Below are positions 57,691-64,000 of a DNA stretch of 64,000 nucleotides, one piece after another; within the stretch, counting starts at the first letter, position 1; every line of letters starts with the position of its first letter. Below the pieces are notes generated by a model, which had not been told where the DNA came from, did not search any database, and worked only from the letters and a program-made list of their open reading frames with translations. The stretch is from Pseudomonas lundensis. Its GTDB lineage: Bacteria; Pseudomonadota; Gammaproteobacteria; Pseudomonadales; Pseudomonadaceae. Position numbers and translations under genes: made by a program. The stretch covers positions 62,001 through 126,000 of the forward strand of contig NZ_NQKI01000004.1 in assembly GCF_002269125.1 (NCBI RefSeq), in the 5' to 3' direction.

Positions 57691-59526
57691 CCCATGCTTT
57701 ATCGCCGTTTTGAAAAACTGATCGATATCTTCCGCGAACCGCCCACCTCTGCGCCACCCGCGACGGTCTGGGCGTTTTATCTGTATTACTTGCGTCAGGT
57801 CTGGCCAATTTTTGCCGCATTGCTGGTGGTCGGGCTGGTGGCAGCGCTGATTGAAGTTTCCCTGTTCAGTTACCTGAGTACCTTGATCGACTTGGCTCAA
57901 GGCACGCCCAACACTGATTTTTTCAGGGTCCACAGTGCCGAGCTGATTTGGATGGCCGTGGTGGCGCTGATCATTCGCCCGGTCTTTTTCGGCCTGCACG
58001 ATTTGCTCGTCCACCAAACCCTGAGCCCCAGCATGACCAGCATGATCCGCTGGCAGAACCATAACTATGTGCTCAAGCAGAGCCTGAATTTCTTCCAGAA
58101 CGACTTCGCCGGGCGCATCGCCCAGCGCATCATGCAAACCGGCAACTCGTTGCGCGACTCAGCTGTGCAGGCCGTCGATGCCCTGTGGCACGTGCTGATC
58201 TACGCCATCAGTTCGCTGGTGCTGTTTGCCGAGGCGGACTGGCGCCTGATGATTCCGCTGCTAACCTGGATCGTGCTGTATATCGGTGCACTCTATTACT
58301 TCGTGCCGAGGGTCAAGGAACGCTCCGTGGTGTCCTCCGATGCGCGCTCCAAACTGATGGGCCGCATCGTCGATGGCTACACTAACATCACCACCCTCAA
58401 GTTATTTGCCCATACCCATTACGAGCAGCAGTACGCCCGCGAAGCCATCATTGAGCAAACTGAAAAAACCCAGTTGGCCAGCCGTGTCGTGACCAGCATG
58501 GACGTCACCATCACCAGCATGAACGGCCTGTTGATTGTCAGCACCAGCGGCCTGGCCTTGTGGCTGTGGAGCCAGTCGCTGATCAGCGTCGGCGCCATCG
58601 CACTGGCCACGGGCCTGGTGATTCGTATCGTCAACATGTCCGGCTGGATCATGTGGGTGGTCAATGGCATCTTCGAGAACATCGGCATGGTCCAGGATGG
58701 CCTGCAAACCATTGCCCAGCCGGTGGCGGTCACTGACCGCGAAAACGCCCCCCGCCTCAGCGTGACCCGTGGCGAAGTGCGTTTCGAGCACGTGGATTTC
58801 CACTACGGTAAACGCAGCGGGATCATCAGCGACCTGAACCTGACCATCAAACCCGGAGAAAAAATCGGCCTGATCGGCCCATCAGGCGCGGGTAAATCGA
58901 CGCTGGTCAACTTGTTGCTGCGGCTGTATGACCTGCAAGGCGGCCGCATCCTGATCGACGATCAGAACATTGCCGAGGTGACGCAGGAAAGCCTGCGCGA
59001 ACAGATCGGCATGATCACTCAAGACACCTCGTTGCTGCACCGCTCGATCCGCGACAATTTGCTGTATGGCAAGCCGGACGCCAGCGACGAAGAATTGTGG
59101 GCCGCCGTGCACAAAGCGAGGGCCGATGAGTTCATCCCGCTGCTGTCCGACGCACAGGGCCGCACCGGTTTTGACGCCCATGTGGGCGAACGCGGGGTCA
59201 AATTGTCGGGTGGGCAGCGCCAGCGCATTGCGATTGCACGGGTGCTGCTTAAAAATGCGCCGATCCTGATCATGGACGAAGCCACCTCAGCGCTCGACTC
59301 TGAGGTTGAAGCGGCGATTCAGGAAAGCCTCGAAACCCTTATGCAAGGCAAAACCGTGATCGCCATTGCCCACCGGCTGTCCACCATCGCCCGTATGGAC
59401 CGGTTGGTGGTACTGGAAAAAGGCCGTATCGCAGAAAGCGGCACCCATGCCGAATTGCTCGCCCATGGCGGTTTATATGCACGTCTGTGGCAACATCAAA
59501 CGGGTGGCTTTGTCGGTATCGACTGA
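57688..59526 (+). CDS. ABC exporter, fused membrane and ATPase domains (MsbA/MDR type)
   Basis: 612 aa half-transporter. Membrane domain about 25-330 with six helices. ATPase domain about 355-605: Walker A GPSGAGKSTLVNLLLRLY, Q-loop MITQDTSLLHRSI, signature LSGGQRQRIAIARVLL, Walker B ILIMDEATSALDSE, and H-loop IAIAHRLSTIARM. Works as a homodimer; substrate unknown (drug, lipid or peptide). GTG 57688 is preferred because of a hairpin-bridged ribosome site; ATG 57694 would shorten it by two residues. Confidence 0.9.
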   Translation: MPMLYRRFEKLIDIFREPPTSAPPATVWAFYLYYLRQVWPIFAALLVVGLVAALIEVSLFSYLSTLIDLAQGTPNTDFFRVHSAELIWMAVVALIIRPVFFGLHDLLVHQTLSPSMTSMIRWQNHNYVLKQSLNFFQNDFAGRIAQRIMQTGNSLRDSAVQAVDALWHVLIYAISSLVLFAEADWRLMIPLLTWIVLYIGALYYFVPRVKERSVVSSDARSKLMGRIVDGYTNITTLKLFAHTHYEQQYAREAIIEQTEKTQLASRVVTSMDVTITSMNGLLIVSTSGLALWLWSQSLISVGAIALATGLVIRIVNMSGWIMWVVNGIFENIGMVQDGLQTIAQPVAVTDRENAPRLSVTRGEVRFEHVDFHYGKRSGIISDLNLTIKPGEKIGLIGPSGAGKSTLVNLLLRLYDLQGGRILIDDQNIAEVTQESLREQIGMITQDTSLLHRSIRDNLLYGKPDASDEELWAAVHKARADEFIPLLSDAQGRTGFDAHVGERGVKLSGGQRQRIAIARVLLKNAPILIMDEATSALDSEVEAAIQESLETLMQGKTVIAIAHRLSTIARMDRLVVLEKGRIAESGTHAELLAHGGLYARLWQHQTGGFVGID

Positions 59527-59565
59527 TCCAAAAAAACACCGCATGTAAACCCCCTGAAACACATC

Positions 59566-59600
59566 GCCAGGGCCCGGTTTTAAAGGGTTCTGGCTTTTTT
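59566..59600 (+). terminator. Terminator after the ABC transporter gene
   Basis: GCCAGGGCCC pairs with GGGTTCTGGC over 10 bp (two G-U) around a 9-base loop, followed by TTTTTT. 39 bp after the stop. Confidence 0.92.
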
Positions 59601-59727
59601 ATGGGCAATGGAAAATCCGTTGCCGACTGCTGTAATGAATAAAGGATTCGGAGGAATTCTGTCGTTAAACATGCAGGATGCGCCCAGTGATCACTGATAG
59701 ATCAAGCCATCTATCCAGGACCCTGAC

Positions 59728-60429
59728 ATGAACCTGTTCAAACGCTCCATCACAGAGTTGATCGGCACTTTCTGGTTAGTCCTCGGCGGGTGTGGCAGCG
59801 CGGTACTGGCCGCTGCTTTCCCTGATGTCGGCATCGGATTGCTCGGGGTCGCGCTGGCCTTTGGTTTGACGGTGCTAACGATGGCTTTCGCTATCGGCCA
59901 TATTTCCGGGTGTCACCTCAATCCCGCCGTGTCGTTCGGCTTATGGGTAGGCGGACGCTTCCCGGCCAAAGAACTGCCCGCCTACATCGGGGCTCAAGTT
60001 GTGGGCGGGATCATTGCCGCCAGCGTGCTGTATTTCATCGCCAGCGGTAAACCCGGGTTCGACCTGGCCGTCAGCGGGCTGGCTGCCAATGGCTATGGCG
60101 AGCACTCGCCGGGGGGTTATTCCATGACCGCAGGGCTGGTGTGCGAACTGGTGATGAGCAGCATGTTCATTCTGATCATCATGGGCGCCACGGATAAACG
60201 GGCACCGGCCGGGCTGGCGCCGATTGCTATCGGGCTGGCGCTCACCCTGATCCACCTGATCTCGATTCCCGTGACCAACACCTCAGTCAACCCCGCCCGA
60301 AGCACGGGACCGGCGCTGATTGTGGGAGGCTGGGCGATTCAACAACTGTGGATGTTCTGGCTGGTGCCACTGGTGGGCGCGGCCATCGGCGGGCTGACCT
60401 ACCGATGGCTGGGCAAGGAACACCACTGA
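59728..60429 (+). CDS. aqpZ: AqpZ water channel
   Basis: Inner-membrane aquaporin of 233 aa, six helices plus two half-helices. First NPA at 65-67 ([11 protein letters not shown]), second at 188-190 ([13 protein letters not shown]); the Arg after the second NPA is the selectivity-filter arginine, and the water-specific pattern (not the glycerol type NPARD) is seen. AqpZ speeds water flow under osmotic change. Monocistronic. Confidence 0.96.
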   Translation: MNLFKRSITELIGTFWLVLGGCGSAVLAAAFPDVGIGLLGVALAFGLTVLTMAFAIGHISGCHLNPAVSFGLWVGGRFPAKELPAYIGAQVVGGIIAASVLYFIASGKPGFDLAVSGLAANGYGEHSPGGYSMTAGLVCELVMSSMFILIIMGATDKRAPAGLAPIAIGLALTLIHLISIPVTNTSVNPARSTGPALIVGGWAIQQLWMFWLVPLVGAAIGGLTYRWLGKEHH

Positions 60430-60447
60430 CGCGCAACGAGGCGTGGC

Positions 60448-61572
60448 TCAGGCCTGCCGGTAGGGCAGCGCCGACCTCGCCTCTTCGGCGTAAGCCATCA
60501 CGCCCACGCGTTCGCGCTCCAGAAAATCGCTGACAGCGGCTTTGAGCCCCGGATGCCGCAGGTAGTGCCATGAGTGCGTAATCACCGGTTCAAAGCCGCG
60601 GATCAGCTTGTGCTCACCTTGAGCGCCGGCATCGAAACGCTGAATACCGTGGGCGATGGCGTACTCCATGCCCTGGTAAAAACAGGTTTCAAAGTGCAGG
60701 CGATCGAATTCGGCCAGGCAGCCCCAGTAACGGCCGTACAGACTGTCGCCCCCTACCAAACTGAACGCCATGGCAACCGGTGTAGTGCCCTGTTTGGCCA
60801 CTACCACGCGGATGGCTTCAGGCATGCGTTCGGCCAACAGGCTGAAGAACTCGCGGGTTAAATACGGGGTTTGTCGACGCACGGCGTAGGTGTGCGCGTA
60901 ACAGGCGTAGACGAAATCCCACTGCGCCTCGCTCACCTGTCGACCTTCTAGCCACTCAAATGCAACTCCTTGCCCCGCGACCTGCTCGCGTTCCTTGCGC
61001 ATTTGTTTGCGTTTGCGCGAACTGAGCGCATCGAGAAAGTCTTGAAAATCCCGGTAATCACGGTTTTGCCAATGAAACTGGCAGCCCAGACGTTGCAGCC
61101 AGCCGGGCTGTTGCGCCAGCGCGCTGTCTGCCAACGGGTCAGTGAAATTGATGTGCGCGCCGGACAGCCCTTCGACCTCCAGATAGCCGGGCAACGCCGC
61201 CAACAACTCACGCCCTTGCTCGGCACTGGCGGCCAATAGGCGCGGCCCGCTCACAGGACTGAAAGGCACGGCAGTCAACAGCTTGGGGTAATACTCAATA
61301 CCCGCACGATCGCAGGCGTTGGCCCACTCGTGATCAAACACATACTCGCCATAGGAATGCCATTTGCGATAACTGGGCAACGCGGCCTGCAAGGTGCCGT
61401 CCGCGTAATGCAACAAATACTCGGGCTGCCAGCCTGAGTGCGGGTTCAAGCTGCCACTGTCTTCAAGCGCGCTGAGAAAAGCATGACGCAAAAAAGGTTG
61501 GGAGGTCGGGACCAAGGCATCCCATTCAGGGGCGCTGATAGCCGACAGACTGTCCAGACGATGTAACGGCAT
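60448..61572 (-). CDS. FemAB-like acyltransferase (DUF482, peptidogalycan type)
   Basis: 374-aa GNAT-fold protein. Family signatures: FLRHAFLSALEDSGSLNPHS, YGEYVFDHEWANACDRAGIE then YYPKLLTAVPFSPVSGPRLL, RKRKQMRKEREQVAGQGVAF, and GDSLYGRYWGCLAEFDRLHF then ETCFYQGMEYAIAHGIQRFD. DUF482 proteins are related to FemAB and lysyl-tRNA-type aminoacyl transferases, but no substrate is known. Convergent to aqpZ and divergent from the Porin_5 gene. Confidence 0.92.
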   Translation of the reverse strand: MPLHRLDSLSAISAPEWDALVPTSQPFLRHAFLSALEDSGSLNPHSGWQPEYLLHYADGTLQAALPSYRKWHSYGEYVFDHEWANACDRAGIEYYPKLLTAVPFSPVSGPRLLAASAEQGRELLAALPGYLEVEGLSGAHINFTDPLADSALAQQPGWLQRLGCQFHWQNRDYRDFQDFLDALSSRKRKQMRKEREQVAGQGVAFEWLEGRQVSEAQWDFVYACYAHTYAVRRQTPYLTREFFSLLAERMPEAIRVVVAKQGTTPVAMAFSLVGGDSLYGRYWGCLAEFDRLHFETCFYQGMEYAIAHGIQRFDAGAQGEHKLIRGFEPVITHSWHYLRHPGLKAAVSDFLERERVGVMAYAEEARSALPYRQA

Positions 61573-61929
61573 TGAGGGGCTCCGGCACGCGCTTCAGAGC
61601 GGCGATGGTATCACCCCGCCAGCGTTTGAAAACGCCCTTGAACACCTTGTGCCTGATAGCGACTACCGCAATAAACAGGGTCTGGGCGACACCTCATCAT
61701 CCGACAACGCCTGCGAACCGAGGGCTGGAACGGTGTCACGGACTTGCTATCAGTTTGCCACTTTTCTGTCATATCCAGCCGCGATACTGGCGCCGCTTCT
61801 TAGAGCGCGGGGTTATGAGTGGACGGCTGCCAACACGCCAATAACACACTCGCCCCGCACCCATTTTGAGCCCACCAAGGGCCGTTTTTCCGGGGATGGT
61901 CATCGCCATTCCACCACTGGGAGATTCAT
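61573..61929. other. Divergent promoter region before the Porin_5 gene
   Basis: 357 bp between the DUF482 gene and the porin, with no supported gene. The strongest signal is a PHO-box-like element near 61755, listed separately. The downstream 140 bp would be a long 5' leader for the porin if that promoter is used. Confidence 0.45.
61755..61788 (+). promoter_or_regulatory. PHO-box-like element with -10 before the porin gene
   Basis: TTGCCAC-TTTT-CTGTCAT is laid out as a PHO box (two 7-mers CTGTCAT, 4-bp gap): the second is exact and the first matches at 4 of 7. A -10-like GATACT begins 10 bp later, the arrangement expected of PhoB-activated promoters, where the box replaces the -35. It is 142-175 bp before the porin start. 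PhoB control is inferred. Confidence 0.4.
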
Positions 61930-63222
61930 ATGCGTCTTGTATCTACACGGGTTGCGGCGGGACTATGTGGCGGCCTGGCGTTAGCCATGAGTATTCCGGC
62001 CAGCGCCGGGGTCGATGCCAAACTGCTGGAAATGCTCAAGGCAAACGGGTCCATCTCCCCAGGGCAATACGCCGAGTTGCAAACCGAACTCGCCAGTGAA
62101 AAACAGGCTCAGCAGGAAGCTGCCGCCAATCAGGTGAAAAAATCCGACCTCAGTGCGTTTGAACAAAAAGTGGCCTGGGCCGCCAAGACCGAGTTCAAGG
62201 GTGACGTGCGGGTGCGCCATGAAAACATCAAAATCGACGGCGAGTCCGACGGCAAGAACAAGGACCGCCAGCGTATCCGTGCACGCCTGGGGGCATACAC
62301 GCAGATCAACCCGCAAGTGAACACCGGCATTCGTATCGCCACCGGCGGCGGAGACGATGCGCGTTCGACTAACCAGGACCTGGACAACTATTTCGACAAG
62401 AAACAGCTGTGGCTGGATCAGGCTTACATCGACTATCACCCGACCGCCGTCAAAGACTTGCACTTGATCGGCGGCAAAATGCCACAACCCTGGGTCAGCA
62501 TCGGTGATGTGATCTGGGACAGCGATATCAACCCCGAAGGCGTCGCCGCGACGTACAAACACGACCTGGGTAACAGCGGTGTCGAAATGTTCGGCAGTGC
62601 GGGTTACTACACCCTAAAGGACAACGTCGACGGCGAAGGTGTGCAGTTTCGTCACGACCTGAGCATGTATGCCGGCCAGTTGGGTACACGTTTCGCACCC
62701 AACGACAGCCTCAAAGTAACCTTGGGCGGCAGCGTGTATGGCTACAAAAACGACGATGACAGCAAGTGCCCGACCACTGGCACCAAAACCACGCCGTGCG
62801 CACTGGCCGTCAATGGCAACAGCACCAGCGAATTCCGCCTGTATGAAGGTTTTGGTCAGGTCGACATCGCCAACCTGCCACTGCCTCTGTCGCTGTACGG
62901 TCAGTACGTGCACAACGCCGCCACCGACAGCGATCAGGACGACGCTTGGCTGGTGGGTTTCAAAAGCAAGCTGGATGCCTTCAGCCTGGACTACAACTAC
63001 CGCGACGTTCAACGTAACGCCGTGGTCGGTGCCTTCACTGACTCCGACTTTGCCAACGGCACCACGGGCTCGCGTGGGCACAAGGTCAAACTGGGTTACG
63101 AAATCGACAAGAACTTCGGTGTCGGCGTGACGTACTACCTGACCAAGGCCGACTACGCCACCACAACGCAGAAAGACGCGAACACCAACACCCTGCAACT
63201 GGATGTAGAAGCCAAGTTCTAA
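61930..63222 (+). CDS. Putative outer-membrane porin (Porin_5 type)
   Basis: 430 aa beta-barrel. Signal peptide at 1-26 (MRLVSTRVAAGLCGGLALAM then SIPASAG). Next comes an N-terminal helix (LLEMLKANGSISPGQYAELQ) and a coiled coil (about 50-75), then repeated amphipathic strands: VRVRHENIKIDGESDGKNKD, RARLGAYTQINPQVNTGIRI, ATYKHDLGNSGVEMFGSAGY, with terminal Phe (DVEAKF). Loop cysteines in SKCPTTGTKTTPCAL may pair. Trimer porin, substrate unknown; a PHO-like box raises a phosphate-related role. Confidence 0.9.
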   Translation: MRLVSTRVAAGLCGGLALAMSIPASAGVDAKLLEMLKANGSISPGQYAELQTELASEKQAQQEAAANQVKKSDLSAFEQKVAWAAKTEFKGDVRVRHENIKIDGESDGKNKDRQRIRARLGAYTQINPQVNTGIRIATGGGDDARSTNQDLDNYFDKKQLWLDQAYIDYHPTAVKDLHLIGGKMPQPWVSIGDVIWDSDINPEGVAATYKHDLGNSGVEMFGSAGYYTLKDNVDGEGVQFRHDLSMYAGQLGTRFAPNDSLKVTLGGSVYGYKNDDDSKCPTTGTKTTPCALAVNGNSTSEFRLYEGFGQVDIANLPLPLSLYGQYVHNAATDSDQDDAWLVGFKSKLDAFSLDYNYRDVQRNAVVGAFTDSDFANGTTGSRGHKVKLGYEIDKNFGVGVTYYLTKADYATTTQKDANTNTLQLDVEAKF

Positions 63223-63244
63223 ACCACACTTGAATTAAAGAAAC

Positions 63245-63288
63245 GGCGCCGTCGATCCCCTCTCATCCGTCGACGGCGCCTTGTCTTT
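63245..63288. terminator. Bidirectional terminator between porin and anti-sigma genes
   Basis: GGCGCCGTCGA and TCGACGGCGCC form a perfect 11-bp stem (loop 14 bases). The plus strand continues TTGTCTTT and the minus strand TTTCTTT, so it can serve both convergent genes. Confidence 0.8.
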
Positions 63289-63529
63289 AATCCCTTTGTT
63301 TGTGACCCGACCGCTCACGCAGCATTCGCTCAATCGTCGCATCCAGATCCGCTGGCGGCGCCTGCGGCAAGCGTTTGAGGGTGGCATTGAGCAACCGCAT
63401 TTGCTTGATGAACCGACGGCAGTTGGGACAAAACAGTAAATGATGACGCACCAGCAACCGCTCACGAAAGGTCAACTGGCCATCCAGATAGTCACTTGAA
63501 CGCGCTACTTGCTGCTTGCAGGTCAACAT
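63287..63529 (-). CDS. Anti-sigma factor with zinc-finger domain (zf-HC2)
   Basis: 80 aa. Cys4 in MLTCKQQV, then HHLLFCPNCRRFIKQM with H-x3-C-x2-C, the ZAS-type zinc motif that binds and silences ECF sigma factors. No membrane helix, so it is a soluble cytosolic regulator. ATG overlaps the end of the sigma gene by 7 bases (63523-63529), so the two are translationally coupled. Inducing signal unknown. Confidence 0.9.
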   Translation of the reverse strand: MLTCKQQVARSSDYLDGQLTFRERLLVRHHLLFCPNCRRFIKQMRLLNATLKRLPQAPPADLDATIERMLRERSGHKQRD

Positions 63530-64000
63530 TCACCGGTTTCCTCGAAATGCTCCACCGTCGCAAAGACTTTAAGCCGGGCCCGATGTATCAGCACCCGGGC
63601 ATTAGAGAGCGTTATCTGCAGCAGATTACAAATCTCTTCCAGCGCCAACCCCTCGCGCTCACGCAACACCAGCACACTGTTTTGCAACTGCGGCAGGCTG
63701 AGCAGCGTGTGCTCCAGGCACTCGCGCAGTTCGTCCTCAGTCAGCAAGGCTTCCGGGGTGTCCTGATGCCAGGCAAACGGCGCCAACAGCCAATGGCCAT
63801 CACTGGAGAAACGGTCATCGTCAACACTGCCGTGGGGCGACGGCAGGTCATCGAGTAGCACTTCGCGCCGGTTCTGCTTGTAACGGTTTTTGGCAGCGTT
63901 GGCCGTGATCGTCAGCAACCAGGTTTTCAGGCTGGAACGGCCTTCGAATCCATCCAGGTTGCGCACGACCGACAGCCAGGCGTCCTGCACGGCTTCATCG
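63523..64000 (-). CDS. ECF RNA polymerase sigma factor (C-terminal part, cut by window edge)
   Basis: About 158 residues are visible; the frame is open to the right edge, so the start is outside. Region 2 tail (EAVQDAWLSVVRNLDGFEGR then SSLKTWLLTITANAAKNRYK), a linker, and region 4 with HTH (LPQLQNSVLVLREREGLALE then EICNLLQITLSNARVLIHRA). Belongs to the sigma-70 ECF group, not FecI-like by neighbours (no TonB receptor). Controlled by the overlapping zf-HC2 gene. Confidence 0.93.
   Translation of the reverse strand, partial: DEAVQDAWLSVVRNLDGFEGRSSLKTWLLTITANAAKNRYKQNRREVLLDDLPSPHGSVDDDRFSSDGHWLLAPFAWHQDTPEALLTEDELRECLEHTLLSLPQLQNSVLVLREREGLALEEICNLLQITLSNARVLIHRARLKVFATVEHFEETGEC

Noticed and set aside
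1..64000. IS elements, prophage genes, CRISPR arrays, tRNA or rRNA genes
   Set aside because: No transposase, integrase, phage structural gene, regular short repeats, or tRNA-like folds were seen; isolated hairpins were too few to call a REP array.

Overview
The window is a stretch of Pseudomonas chromosome, GC-rich with few and short gaps between genes. It most resembles the P. fluorescens group, judging by gene order (flagellar genes directly beside the phenylalanine hydroxylase operon), FleQ/PhhR-type regulators, a CpxR-CpxP-CpxA set and the patatin autotransporter PlpD. I see no rRNA, tRNA, IS element, prophage or CRISPR array, so this looks like core genome.

Layout. (1) Positions 1-16735, all on the minus strand, hold a polar-flagellum block: fleS (cut by the left edge), fleQ, fliT/fleP-like, fliS, fliD, flaG, fliC, a KAS III enzyme, flgL, flgK, flgJ, flgI, flgH, flgG, flgF. 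Its control hierarchy can be read in the DNA: a sigma-70-like promoter before fleQ, sigma-54 elements before fleS and flgF, and a sigma-28 element before fliC. (2) Positions 16968-25577 hold aromatic amino acid metabolism: phhR, divergent phhA-phhB-phhC, and the aromatic permease aroP, with two small genes, an MFS exporter and arfB between them. (3) Positions 25598-30450 hold a minus-strand housekeeping run: rluB, a DUF1289 gene, scpB, scpA, yciO, and a PHP-domain phosphatase. (4) Positions 30535-34614 hold yciB, yciI, a coiled-coil membrane protein and an envelope-stress module of response regulator, Spy/CpxP-like protein and sensor kinase, with phased CpxR-type half-sites before the cpxP-like gene. 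(5) Positions 34654-63222 hold a mixed set: nitroreductase, TrkH, AraC regulator, three DMT transporters, a SelW-like protein, PlpD, MarR, RecQ, a YecA-family protein, TapT, a CvfB-like protein, a TorF-like porin, a DEAD-box helicase, an MscS-type channel, azoreductase with divergent LysR, cyclophilin, an ABC exporter, AqpZ, a FemAB-like acyltransferase and a Porin_5 porin. (6) Positions 63287-64000 hold an anti-sigma/ECF sigma pair cut by the right edge.

Items outside standard annotation: a hairpin-rich interval at 45798-45943 ending in a strong plus-strand terminator (candidate small RNA); four CpxR-type half-sites at exact 11-bp phasing; an 8-mer (TAGTCCTA or its complement) recurring before four genes within 8 kb; several unlisted small proteins; leader hairpins that hide or bridge ribosome binding sites; and a flagellin-associated KAS III gene without neighbouring glycosyltransferases. 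I saw no clear new multi-gene system.
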